Positions 18,807 to 27,517 of a stretch of 64,000 nt of DNA are shown piece by piece. Below the pieces are notes generated by a model. The model ran no database searches, had not been told where the DNA came from, and saw only the letters and a list, made by a program, of their open reading frames with translations. A program made the position numbers and the translations under genes. Source of the DNA: Thiosymbion sp942492625 (GTDB taxonomy: Bacteria; Pseudomonadota; Gammaproteobacteria; Chromatiales; Chromatiaceae); assembly GCA_942492625.1 (NCBI GenBank), contig CALOFM010000012.1, forward strand, positions 62,001 to 126,000. Direction: 5' to 3'. Every line of letters starts with the position of its first letter. Position 1 is the stretch's first letter.

Positions 18807-19508
18807 TTAAGTTTTCTCGACCGGGACCGTCTTCTTGCGTACGACTGTCTTTTTCGCCGAGGTCTTCTTCGCAGCCACCTTTCTAGCAGCCATCTTCTTG
18901 ACGGCGACTGTCTTCTTCGCAGCACTCTTCTTGGCCACGGCAGCCTTCTTCGCGACGGCCTTCCTGGCAACGATCTTCTTCGAGCCTACCGCCTTCTTGG
19001 CTACCGAAGGCTTCTTTGCCGCGGCTGGCTTTGCTTGCGCGGCGGCGGCGGCAGAGTCTGCCGATTTCTTCGCCGCTTGCCCAGCTTCCTCGCTCGGCTT
19101 GGCGGCCTTGCTCTTGCCTTTCTCCTTCTTCTTCTTTTTTCCGGGCTCTTCGGCGGTGCTGGTTACCTGACCGCGCAGTGTATCGAAGCCGTCCCCGATC
19201 GCCCGCAGCGACGCTTCACCTGCGTCCTTTACGTCATCGAGCAAACTGCTGATCAGTTGAGCCAAGTCCTTGATGGCCACCTTCTCCGCAACCGTAGCCG
19301 TCGTTTCGGCAGCACTGCCGGCAACTCCAGCGACCTTCTCCGCCAAGCTGTCGAACAGCTCCTTTACTTCGTTGACGAGCGCACCGCCCGTCTTCTCGAC
19401 CTCGTCGATCAGCCCGGACGCCGTCTCCTTTATGCTCGACTGCGCCTTACTCAGTGCCTTATCGGCCTTTTTCGAACCTTTACCGCTCTTTTTTTTCTCA
19501 GAAGCCAT
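18807..19508 (-). CDS. lysine-rich histone H1-like protein with phasin-like N-terminal half
   Basis: 233 residues. Residues ~15-110 are a helical, amphipathic region (IKETASGLIDEVEKTGGALV, LFDSLAEKVAGVAG) that resembles phasin or apolipoprotein-type helices. Residues ~125-233 are repeats of K-K-x-A-A-K-K type like histone H1 and AlgP. Such a fusion recalls PhaM/PhaF-type proteins that tie PHA granules to the nucleoid, and the PHA-system gene at 7868 is in the neighbourhood. That role is an inference. Confidence 0.75.
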   Translation of the reverse strand: MASEKKKSGKGSKKADKALSKAQSSIKETASGLIDEVEKTGGALVNEVKELFDSLAEKVAGVAGSAAETTATVAEKVAIKDLAQLISSLLDDVKDAGEASLRAIGDGFDTLRGQVTSTAEEPGKKKKKEKGKSKAAKPSEEAGQAAKKSADSAAAAAQAKPAAAKKPSVAKKAVGSKKIVARKAVAKKAAVAKKSAAKKTVAVKKMAARKVAAKKTSAKKTVVRKKTVPVEKT

Positions 19509-19774
19509 ATCGCCTTATCTCCCGTGCGGGAAACCAAGGAAGCCGGAACAACAAATAGCCTCCACCCCAATTAAATATCCGGGATGTCCCGCCGCGGCAG
19601 GTAACCTCCTGGAAGCAAAGAATGAAATTCACTATGTCCCCCGTCGTGCCCAAGCATAGGAGCTTTCAATGCTCTTTTCCAGCCCGCCGCCGCGAATCCG
19701 TTGCTCAATTGCGAATTTTGCTATTATCCGCCGATGCGCAGCAAGACCGGGTAACGGCAAGGGGTTAAGAAAAC

Positions 19775-20125
19775 ATGGCAAACAAAAAAGCACTCGATAT
19801 GCTCAAGAGCGAAGACGTCGATGCCTTCAACAAGTGGGTAAAGGAACGTAGAAAAAAGGGCAAGGACTCGATCGATCTCGACGATCAAAATCTCGGGGGG
19901 CTGGAGCTGCGCGGAGTCGACCTAAGAGATGCCCGTCTCAACGGCACCAATCTGAGAAAGACCGACTTGAAAGACGCAAATCTCAAGCGAGCTCGCCTAC
20001 GTCAGGCAGATCTTCGCGGAGCCAACCTACAGGGCGCGGATCTAACTGAAGCCGACCTGCGCAAAGCGAAGCTGAAGAGCGCGAATCTGAAGAAGACGAG
20101 CACGAAAGACGCCAGGGGGCTCTAG
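19775..20125 (+). CDS. pentapeptide-repeat protein
   Basis: 116 residues. After a charged N-terminal helix, residues ~36-112 carry about 14 pentapeptides of the A(D/N)LXX type (LRKTDLKDANLKRARLRQAD). These form a right-handed quadrilateral beta-helix. It is shorter than DNA-mimic Qnr proteins and has many Lys in outward positions, so DNA mimicry is unlikely. It lies 83 bp upstream of parA and is probably in the same transcript. Confidence 0.85.
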   Translation: MANKKALDMLKSEDVDAFNKWVKERRKKGKDSIDLDDQNLGGLELRGVDLRDARLNGTNLRKTDLKDANLKRARLRQADLRGANLQGADLTEADLRKAKLKSANLKKTSTKDARGL

Positions 20126-20208
20126 TGTTGCGCCGGCGCACCGTTGCACGCCCGGGGCGCCTAAGCCCGCCATCCGGACAATGAAGCCAAAGCGTTGACG
20201 CAAGCCGC

Positions 20209-20844
20209 ATGAAGACCCTCGGAATAATCGCCCAGAAGGGGGGCACGGGCAAAACGACACTGAGCATTCACCTTGCGGTCGAGGCCAGCCTGTCGGGGAT
20301 GAACGTGCTTCTGGTGGACATCGATCCCCAGGCCAGCGCGACATCCTGGTGGCAGCGGCGTAGTGAAGAGAGTCCGGCTCTCATCCAACGCGAGGGTGAA
20401 GAGCTGGACGTTTTGCTGGCCACGGCGAAGGAGCAGGGTTACGACTTGGCTGTTATCGATACCGCCCCGCACAGCTCACAGGACGCCACCTCCTGCGCGC
20501 GATTTTCAGACTGGGTCTGTATCCCAACCCGACCCGCCATTCTCGACCTCGATGCCATCCGGCCATCGACGGATTTGGTCTCCGCGGTCGGCGTTCCCGC
20601 CAACATCGTCTTAAACGCTTGTCCGCCGCCGACGGTTTTCGGCGAGCCCCACATAGTTGCGGAGGCTCGGGAGGCTTTGAAGGTGTACGAAACACCCGTG
20701 TGCGACGTCGCCGTCAGTCAACGCGTCGCCTTCAGTCACGCATTGATCGACGGTCGAGCCGTGTCCGAGTATGACCGCGCCGGCAAGGCAGCCTGCGAGA
20801 TAGATCAACTCTGGACTACTCTGCGTGCAGGGATGGGGCTATGA
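20209..20844 (+). CDS. parA: orphan ParA/MinD-type ATPase
   Basis: 211 residues. It has a deviant Walker A, QKGGTGKTTLS (residues ~9-19), Walker A' VDIDPQASAT and Walker B VIDTAPH. It lacks the N-terminal DNA-binding domain of plasmid type Ia ParA and has no parB neighbour, so it is the small ParA type that positions cellular cargo or partitions elements. The gene overlaps the next one by 4 bp (ATGA), which marks that small membrane protein as its likely partner. Confidence 0.88.
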   Translation: MKTLGIIAQKGGTGKTTLSIHLAVEASLSGMNVLLVDIDPQASATSWWQRRSEESPALIQREGEELDVLLATAKEQGYDLAVIDTAPHSSQDATSCARFSDWVCIPTRPAILDLDAIRPSTDLVSAVGVPANIVLNACPPPTVFGEPHIVAEAREALKVYETPVCDVAVSQRVAFSHALIDGRAVSEYDRAGKAACEIDQLWTTLRAGMGL

Positions 20845-21116
20845 CGAAGCGTCCGAAGTTGAGCCTCTCTCACCCTCAAGCGAGCATCAAGAAACGGCCC
20901 GACGGGTTCAGGATTCCGCCGTCGCCCCTGCCGAGACCGGTACGCTCCGCGCTCCGGGAGCTGCCGGCAAAGCCCGCCTCCCCTTACCCCACCCGCGCGG
21001 CGAGTACCGAAAATGCACCGCAGAAATCGCCAACCCGCCTCAACGCCGGCACGATTGCCAAGACCCTGGTGGTCGTCGGCGTCGCCGCACTTTCCATTTA
21101 CCTTTTGAAGCGGTGA
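20841..21116 (+). CDS. small Pro/Arg-rich protein with C-terminal membrane anchor, ParA partner
   Basis: 91 residues. The first ~65 are disordered, basic and proline-rich (RIPPSPLPRPVRSALRELP), followed by one hydrophobic C-terminal segment (IAKTLVVVGVAALSIYLLKR). The start overlaps the parA stop. Basic N-terminal tails of ParA partners often stimulate the ATPase, so a membrane-tethered ParA activator is plausible. No family is recognised. Confidence 0.65.
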   Translation: MTKRPKLSLSHPQASIKKRPDGFRIPPSPLPRPVRSALRELPAKPASPYPTRAASTENAPQKSPTRLNAGTIAKTLVVVGVAALSIYLLKR

Positions 21117-21144
21117 TCGTTTTTACCGCAAGATCGCCGGAGTA

Positions 21145-21741
21145 TTGTCTGTGAACGATTCCATTGCGAAAGACCGCAAGCTGCACAGCCTCACGACTGA
21201 CGAGTTCTTCTACTTCTTTCTCCGTATGCGCAAGGGAGAGGTAAGACGGATCGTTGGCCTACTCCGGACCAGGTACCCGGACGAGGGTCCGGAGCAACTG
21301 GCGAAGCGGCTCATCGCATCCAAGTCGCGGCTCGCGCTGCTTGGCGGCACACTCGTCAGCGTACCGGGACTGTTACCCGGAGTCGGGGCATCGCTGAAGC
21401 TCGCCGGTATTGTCGGCGCCACCTCGATGCTCACCCGCATGAATCTATACCTGATCAACGAGATTGCCCTGGCGTTCGACGAGGATATCGACGATAGGGC
21501 CAGGATCAGCGACATGATGGCGGTGGTGGGTGCCAGCGCAGTCAGCGCCGTCGCCCCGGGCTACCTCCGCCAGTGGTTGGGCTTGAGCCCCTGGGCTTTG
21601 CTCCCCGCAGGCGCCCTGTCATCCGCGGCAACGACCCAAATGATCGGCCGCGCGGCTATCGCCCACTTCAGGCGAAGATCGATGGGACAACAAGACGAAG
21701 CGAGAGGTCGCGCGCCGGAAGAAGCGGTTGCGCATCGTTAA
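21145..21741 (+). CDS. hypothetical membrane protein after parA
   Basis: 198 residues from a TTG at 21145 (a GTG at 21151 is an alternative). A charged N-terminal helix is followed by a Gly-rich hydrophobic region (LLGGTLVSVPGLLPGVGASL) and two more hydrophobic stretches in the second half, resembling EcsC-like or DUF697-type proteins only loosely. It is 28 bp after the ParA partner gene, so it is probably the fourth gene of the pentapeptide-parA operon. No function assigned. Confidence 0.6.
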   Translation: MSVNDSIAKDRKLHSLTTDEFFYFFLRMRKGEVRRIVGLLRTRYPDEGPEQLAKRLIASKSRLALLGGTLVSVPGLLPGVGASLKLAGIVGATSMLTRMNLYLINEIALAFDEDIDDRARISDMMAVVGASAVSAVAPGYLRQWLGLSPWALLPAGALSSAATTQMIGRAAIAHFRRRSMGQQDEARGRAPEEAVAHR

Positions 21742-21758
21742 GAATCGCGCCCAACCGT

Positions 21759-21787
21759 TTGACGGGCTACTGCACTCTCCCTAGAAT
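21759..21787 (+). promoter_or_regulatory. sigma-70 promoter of tRNA-Val
   Basis: TTGACG at 21759-21764 and TAGAAT at 21782-21787, separated by 17 bp, end 13 bp before the mature tRNA 5' end. Spacing and hexamers are close to consensus. Confidence 0.8.
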
Positions 21788-21800
21788 ACCGGCGTTCTTA

Positions 21801-21875
21801 GGGCGCATAGCTCAGTGGGAGAGCACTGTCTTCACACGGCAGGGGTCGCTGGTTCGAACCCAGCTGCGCCCACCA
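21801..21875 (+). tRNA. tRNA-Val(CAC)
   Basis: Acceptor stem GGGCGCA/TGCGCCC with encoded CCA. Anticodon stem CTGTC/GGCAG with loop TTCACAC gives anticodon CAC (codon GUG). T-loop GGTTCGAACCC. 75 nt including CCA. Confidence 0.95.
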
Positions 21876-21929
21876 TAAAAACAAAGACTTAGCACGAAAA
21901 GCTTCCTCAGAGCGTCTCCGTTCCCACAC

Positions 21930-22418
21930 TTACGCCACAGTGGAGACGCGCAAATGGCGACTATTCGCAAGCGGAACAATCGATTGGGAGTTGTCGAACG
22001 GCGTGACATCGCAGTCGAGCGGCATCAGCCCGTTGTCCAGCGGCGTAAGCCGCGCACCGCTGCGGCGCAGGAACTCGATGGCCGCTTCCTCCACGACCGT
22101 CTTGTAGCCCGTGGCATGGGCATCCATTCGCTGGCGCAGTATGCCCTCCGAGGGCACGCGATCAAGCCCCAGCGCCTCGGTAAAGTAGGCGTCTGCCCGG
22201 AACCCATTGATGGCTTCGAAGTCACTCTTACCCAGACACAGCAGTGCAATATAGCTCGACAGGATGGCCGCGCGGGGCATGGCATCGCTGCGCAATGGCG
22301 ATACTGCCTCCGCTCCAATGGCCAAATCGGTGCGTTCATTCAGCGCCATCCCAATGAGTCCAAGCCCCGCGTGAGAAGTGAGATCCGCCTCGGATTCGGT
22401 AATGATGAACCGTCGCAA
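21930..22418 (-). pseudogene. IS1380-family transposase, N-terminal fragment
   Basis: 162 residues. The opening part resembles IS1380 transposases (SHAGLGLIGMALNERTDLA, RSDAMPRAAILSSYIALLCL, VPSEGILRQRMDAHATGYK, LDCDVTPFDNS). A full transposase is about 450 residues, and the DDE core beyond the first Asp is missing. It is truncated just downstream of the tRNA-Val gene. Confidence 0.8.
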
Positions 22419-22581
22419 AACGACACCTCCTGAGTGACTCCTAAGATTGCGATATTTTAGCTCTATCTCGCTGTTTATAAAACAAACTCCGTCATTCTTG
22501 GCTCATTTAGTTCACGGGCTCAGGTTCTCTCCTAGTGATTAGTCCCTTACTCCTGAAATCTTGAACAATACGACAAAGACT

Positions 22582-24099
22582 TCATAGCGCGTTCCTGACG
22601 AGTGTGGGTTGGACAAAGTACTCGCGTATGACCAGAGCGGTGACAACGACACGGCGCCCCAGTTTGGTGAAGAAGTACTTGTAGGTGTGGCCGACCTTCT
22701 TGATCAGGCCATGGGTGCGCAGGCGTTTGATCAGGTACGAGGCCCGGCCCGGGGTGAGCGTGGCGATGTGCTGGCGCAGATCGCGGGCACGGAAGCCGGA
22801 GATGGACCACTCGCCGCGAGCGAGGGTCAGGAACAGCCGGTAGTCAGGGTCGAGGAATAGGTCGAATCCGCGAAAGGAGCGACCTTTGACCTTGGCGGGT
22901 GCAGCCATCTTGGCCAGCGCCTGCTGTTGGGCATCGGGGTTGTCGAGGCAGGCCATGAAGGCGAGGTAGCGCTCGTTTGCGGCGTGCATGAGTTGGCGCA
23001 GGTCGTTGAGACTGTAGATCGATTTGCGCAGTGGAGCGAGCTTGAAGACGCGTTCGCCGTTGCGCTGTTCCACGTAGCGGTGGTGCTTGAAGAAGGAGAC
23101 ATCGTTGGCGGTGCACTCGACGCGCGCGATCAGGCCGGCCTTGTCGTAGAGCTTGAGGCTGACCGGACCCATGTGATGGCGGATGCGAGTGCCCTGGATG
23201 CGGGTGGAGAAATCGTTGCCAACCTCGCCTTGATAGGCGCTGGTGAGCTTGTGCCCAAGGAACATTGCGACATGCTCGGCCTTGACGACATGCACGGCGG
23301 TGCGCACGATCGCCTCGTAAAGCGGTTGGAATTTGGCTTGTTGGCGGAAGACGACGTCGGTGGCGTACTCGACCTGCATGAAACTCCAATGCACGCCGTT
23401 GCGGAAGCGGCGCAGTACGGGACAGAAACGCCGCGCCCATTGATCGAGGTGGCGATGCAGGGTCGCGGCATCGAGGCCATCGGCAAGACGCTGGGCCTCC
23501 AAGGGATCAGCGATCCGCAGGAAGGCGTTGTCGGCAGTGTCAAAGCCGATGCCGGCCTGCGTTAGCTGGCGTGCCAGCCAGCCGTGGCCGTTGAAGTAGG
23601 CCTGCAGGCGAAAGGGCGCCCAGGTCGGCACCCGCACGTAGCAAAGGCCGAACTGCTCGTCGATGAAGTAGAAATAGTAGTGCAGACACTTGCCGGTGAT
23701 CGGCTTGAAAAAGGTCTTACCGCTCGCCTTGTCGTGCCAGGGGCGATAGGAGGAACAGGTTTCCATGGCCGAGAAGATATGCACCAGTCCGGGGTGATCG
23801 CCGCGCTCGGCGAGGATCGCCTGGACTCGATCCTCCTTACGGAACGCCTTGAACTTGCGGATGAACTCGATCTGAAGCCCGGCCTCTGCGGCCAGTCGCT
23901 CCGCGTTGGCGCGCACCTCATCACGCAATGGCTCGGTCCAGCGGGCGTAGTCGAACAGGCGGATGTCGCGATAGCTCAGGTAGCCGGCCATCGCTCTGGC
24001 GTGGCAGATGTCCGGAAAGGTGCCGGTGATCACAACCCGGTCGAAACAGGACAACACACAGCCGATTTCGTTTTGGTGCTGCTCGACAAAGGGGTTCAT
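22582..24099 (-). CDS. MNPFV-type protein of mobile regions, winged-helix C-terminus
   Basis: 505 residues, complete. It opens MNPFVEQHQNEIGCVLSCFD, followed by RVVITGTFPDICHARAM and later GKCLHYYFYFIDEQFGLCYVR. The last ~100 residues look like a winged helix (FRARDLRQHIATLTPGRASY, RLRTHGLIKKVGHTYKYFFT), and for this reason relatives are sometimes labelled MarR regulators. The family occurs repeatedly among transposases. Here it sits between an IS1380 fragment and an IS3 fragment that ends exactly at its upstream flank, suggesting the gene is or was mobile. I see no clear inverted repeats. Function unknown. Confidence 0.65.
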   Translation of the reverse strand: MNPFVEQHQNEIGCVLSCFDRVVITGTFPDICHARAMAGYLSYRDIRLFDYARWTEPLRDEVRANAERLAAEAGLQIEFIRKFKAFRKEDRVQAILAERGDHPGLVHIFSAMETCSSYRPWHDKASGKTFFKPITGKCLHYYFYFIDEQFGLCYVRVPTWAPFRLQAYFNGHGWLARQLTQAGIGFDTADNAFLRIADPLEAQRLADGLDAATLHRHLDQWARRFCPVLRRFRNGVHWSFMQVEYATDVVFRQQAKFQPLYEAIVRTAVHVVKAEHVAMFLGHKLTSAYQGEVGNDFSTRIQGTRIRHHMGPVSLKLYDKAGLIARVECTANDVSFFKHHRYVEQRNGERVFKLAPLRKSIYSLNDLRQLMHAANERYLAFMACLDNPDAQQQALAKMAAPAKVKGRSFRGFDLFLDPDYRLFLTLARGEWSISGFRARDLRQHIATLTPGRASYLIKRLRTHGLIKKVGHTYKYFFTKLGRRVVVTALVIREYFVQPTLVRNAL

Positions 24100-24166
24100 C
24101 GCATGCCTCCAGCCAGGGCTACACGGTTACCCAAAACGATAGTCGATCAGCCCTTTTTGGTTCCGG

Positions 24167-24295
24167 CTACGCCGGGTTGGGATGAACGTCGAACTGCTCG
24201 GCCAGCTCCGCCAGCGTGCGCTCGCCCTTCACGGCAGCCAGAGCGACCTTCGCGTTGAAGGCCGATGAGTGATTGCGTCGTTTTCTTCGCGTCAT
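24167..24295 (-). pseudogene. IS3-family OrfA fragment
   Basis: MTRRKRRNHSSAFNAKVALA followed by AVKGERTLAELAEQFDVHPN is the helix-turn-helix start of an IS3-family OrfA. It is cut after HPN: the next bases belong to the flank of the MNPFV gene and a TAG follows within two codons. About 40 of the usual ~95 residues remain. Confidence 0.85.
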
Positions 24296-24531
24296 CTTCT
24301 GCTCCTACTCTTTCGAGAATCTTAAGTCAGAAGATTTCACTTATCAGGTCCCGATTCCTGTCCAACCTCTGGGGTCCAGCTCTGCCTTCATGGCGGGCCT
24401 GTCGGTTGGAGAGGAACGCACTCCCGCTACCGAAAGTGGTTGCGCCATTTGTAGACCAAACAGGAACACGTGGAGGTCTCCTATGGCCAACTGCTGGCGG
24501 TCGGGCGACGCCCGACGGTCACAGACCCTAG

Positions 24532-26334
24532 AGGCTGTCCGAGAATAGCGAAAAAGCCCAATCCCCCCTTTTTTCAAACAAGGGGAGGTCATAGTCCGGC
24601 GTAGCCTCGCCTCCTGTATTCACACGAAATAATATTACCAATCAAGGTATTGCGATATAATTGGCAGATCAATTCGATTGGATGATCGTGATGAAGCCCG
24701 CGTTCAAGCCCAGCTGTCGAACTGGACCAGAGGCTGCTGTTCCCGTCGAACGTTTTTGACCTGCTCGATGCGAGATCACGAGTGCTATCTCTACGACATT
24801 TTCCAGCAACTCGACCACCGCAGGTGGAAGGCCGATACAGTGAGCTTGGCCAACACGCCTACCATCCCAAACTGATCGTCGCCATCCTCATCTACGCATA
24901 CAGCCGAGGCGTCTTCAGCTCCCGCGAAATTGAGAGACGCTGTCATGAAGACCTGTCGTTCGTCTGCATCGCGAAGATGAACTGCTCCAACTTTCGGGTC
25001 CTCAGTGACTTTAGAAAAGGACCATGGCGCTTTTTCGCCGATTGCTTCAAGCAGACCGTCAAGTTGGCCATGGAGCTGGGGCTGGCTTCGCTGGGCCATA
25101 TCAGCCTGGATGGCTCGAAGTTCAAGGCTGATACCTCCAAGCACAAAGCCATGAGCTACAGCCGCTTGAAAGAGAAAGAACAGGCACTCACAACAGAAAT
25201 CGAGGCGCTGATCGACAAGGCCGGGCGCTGCGATGAAGAGGAAGACAAGACCTACAAGGAGCAAACCGGCTATGAAATCCCGGAAGACTTGAAGTACAAA
25301 GAAGAACAGCTGGCCCGCGTCAAAGAAGCCCGCGAGGCGCTGGAGGCACGCGAAGAAGCGCTGCATCCGGTAAAGCCGATCGATGACAAAAAGCAGATCA
25401 GCTTTGCCGACAAAGACGCCCGTATCATGGGCAAGAAAGGGGATTTTGACTACCGCTACAACGCACAGATCAGCGTCGACAGTGACAACCAGATCATCGT
25501 TGGCCAACACCTGAGCCAAAATGCAAATGACAAGCAGGAGCTCAAGCCCGCCTTGGAGCAGGTTCAAGAAGCGACGGGAAAATTACCCGGCAAGCTGAGT
25601 GCGGACAATGGATACCTGTCAGGTGACAATCTCGAGGCCCTGGACGATCAACCGGTCGATGCCTACCTTGCAACCGACAAGGGAGAGAAAACAGCCAAGG
25701 ACCTGCTATCGGAATCGGAACGCAAACTGGTCAAGGCCGACTTTGACTACCAGGAAGCGGACAACACCTTCACCTGCCCCGGTGGACAGACGCTGGAGAT
25801 GAAAAGCGAAAGCAAAGAGGGCAAGCGTGTCTATCAGGGAAAAGCGCAAGCCTGTGCCGACTGCCCCTACCGGAGCCGCTGTTGTCAATCCAAAAACGGG
25901 GAAGCAAGAAGCCTCACCTGTGATGACAAGGAACCCTTGCGGCAAGCGATGAACCGCAAGATGGAAACGGAATCGGCAAAAGCCGTCTACAAAGAGCGCA
26001 AGGTCATTGTGGAGCCCGTGTTCGGGCAGATAAAGAACAGCGGGTTTCGTGGATTCAGTGTTCGCGGCAAGGAGAAAGCAGCGGGAGAATTCTCACTGAT
26101 CTGTTCCGTGCACAACATTAAAAAAATCGCGAAGGCAATGATCAGGGGAGTAGTCCGTCCGGAATGCGGGAAATTGGTCGAAAATCACGGAATATGAGCA
26201 AAAAACGGGGGGATACTGTGAGAGAAGGCTATTTCAGGAGAAAAGTCCAATAGGTCAACTAATACCGACATTAGTCGTACTTATAAGCAAAAAATCGAAA
26301 TGCAATTTCCTATGAAAAACGCCATTCTCGGACC
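24532..26334 (+). mobile_element. IS1182-like element, probably inactive
   Basis: The ends share GTCCGAGAAT(A/G)GCG in inverted orientation: left 24536-24549, right reverse complement near 26320-26333. Both ends are flanked by CTAG (24528-24531 and 26335-26338), which could be a 4-bp target duplication. It contains one frameshifted transposase gene. Confidence 0.65.
24691..26197 (+). pseudogene. IS1182-family transposase, frameshifted 5' end
   Basis: From about 24830 the frame is intact for ~455 codons: GRYSELGQHAYHPKLIVAIL, the DDE motif region LGHISLDGSKFKADTSKHK, LSADNGYLSGDN, a Cys-rich insert (CADCPYRSRCC) and VEPVFGQIKNSGFRGFSVRG. The normal N-terminus is spread over several frames: MKPAFKP at 24691, then QLSNWTRGCC, then FPSNVFDLLDA, then DHECYLYDIFQQLDHR. 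At least three indels separate these pieces. The gene is probably dead, unless internal initiation gives a shortened protein. Confidence 0.85.
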
Positions 26335-26420
26335 CTAGTACGGTCGCGCTCAAATCTCATTAACAACATGAGGTATCTGCTGTAACCTGCTGAAGTAATA
26401 CCATCAGCAGGTAATCGAAC

Positions 26421-26610
26421 ATGGCCGCACGTACCCGGTACCGTATCAACCTTGTTACCGTCGGAGCGAGAATTTCTGGAGAAGCTGATCCGTACCCACG
26501 GCGCGCCTCAGCAGATTGCACGGCGGGCGCGCAATTTCCTGTTGGCTAACGGTCAGGGCTGGAGTAACCGGGAGATTGCAGACGCACTGAAGATCCACAA
26601 GGCGGATGGC
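26421..26610 (+). pseudogene. IS630-family transposase, N-terminal fragment
   Basis: MAARTRYRIN at 26421 continues, after a frameshift near 26451, as LLPSEREFLEKLIRTHGAPQ and LANGQGWSNREIADALKIHK, the helix-turn-helix start of an IS630-type transposase. The DDE domain is absent. Confidence 0.75.
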
Positions 26611-26740
26611 GGAGACAGTTCAGCAATTCCTGCTCTTGTCCGCACAGCTCCTCGTCCTCCATGCAAAGCAAGTAGGTAGCCGACGCTGTCCCGAGCGCCT
26701 TGCCGATCAGCCGCGCCTCCTCGACCCCAAGACGCCGCAA

Positions 26741-27017
26741 GCCCTGCTCGTGGTCTGCTCAGGGATCATGCAGAAGTCTGTCCAGGGACAATTCGTCGAC
26801 CTTGGTGACATGAGCCTGGGTGGTAGCGTGATCTCCGGTGGAGATCCTGGCCGAGTGCCTGCAGGTCGCCCACGACTCTGGAGCAAAACGCATCCTGCTG
26901 CCGATGGCCAGCGTCGGCGACATCCCCAGCATCCCGAGGGAACTGTTCGCCAAGTTCCAGACATTCTTCTACGCGGATCCAGTGGATGCGGTGCTTAAGG
27001 CGTTGGGGGCGGAGTAG
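26741..27017 (+). pseudogene. brxL: brxL-type (BREX Lon-like protease) C-terminal remnant
   Basis: In one frame ALLVVCSGIMQKSVQGQFVD and LGDMSLGGSVIS. After a single-base shift near 26843 another frame gives EILAECLQVAHDSGAKRILL, PMASVGDIPSIPRELFAKFQ and TFFYADPVDAVLKALGAE, then TAG at 27015. The pattern (SGxxQKSVQGQ, NMSLGG-like, AKRxLxPM, ELFAKFQ..FYxDPVDAVxKALG) is the C-terminal end of BrxL, the Lon-like protease of BREX phage-defence systems. Only ~90 of more than 650 residues remain and no other BREX gene is present. Confidence 0.75.
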
Positions 27018-27233
27018 AAGGAGCGGAGGCCTGACCTACACGCTGGCCTAGTAGCTACGCAGGGCAACTTAACCGCAAAACGACCGATGCCCGCTTCCGC
27101 AAACAGGACGTCTCTAAGCTCAAAACCGAGAACCCACGAATGTTGCCGAGTCGAACTTGGGGATAGATGAGGGGATAATCGACAGCGCACCTGATTAATT
27201 ACGCTTTATAATCAGCGCGTTAATTCAAGTGGT

Positions 27234-27321
27234 TGGCGGAGAGGGTGGGATTCGAACCCACGGAACCTTACGGTCCAACGGTTTTCAAGACCGCCGCTTT
27301 CGGCCACTCAGCCACCTCTCC
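27234..27321 (-). tRNA. tRNA-Ser(TGA)
   Basis: The minus strand reads GGAGAGGTGGCTGAGTGGCC at the 5' end; anticodon stem-loop CGGTC-TTGAAAA-CCG gives TGA. It has a long variable arm, T-loop GGTTCGAATCC and encoded CCA at 27234-27236. Confidence 0.95.
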
Positions 27322-27517
27322 GAACTGTAATCTTGTTTCGGGACTGCGCGTCCCCAAATCCCTGATAGTGAAGAATACCGGAAGTTGGGTTTCGGACCAA
27401 CGTGACGCCGCTTGCAGTTTCACATCGCTTCGGTATGCTTCGGAACTCCAGATTCGGTAGCGGGTCATAAATCCCGGTATAGACACGAGGTTGCATCAAC
27501 GAGGAGTGAGAAAACCT

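Noticed and set aside
24296..24531. A 91-codon plus-strand frame (24273-24548) beside the IS3 fragment.
   Set aside because: It overlaps the IS3 orfA start and the IS1182 left end, has no recognisable domain and has random composition.
26546..26740. A minus-strand 64-codon frame (MRRLGVEEARLIGKALGTAS) between the IS630 and brxL remnants.
   Set aside because: It looks somewhat protein-like but matches no family I know, and lies in a region of shuffled fragments; support is too weak to list as a gene.
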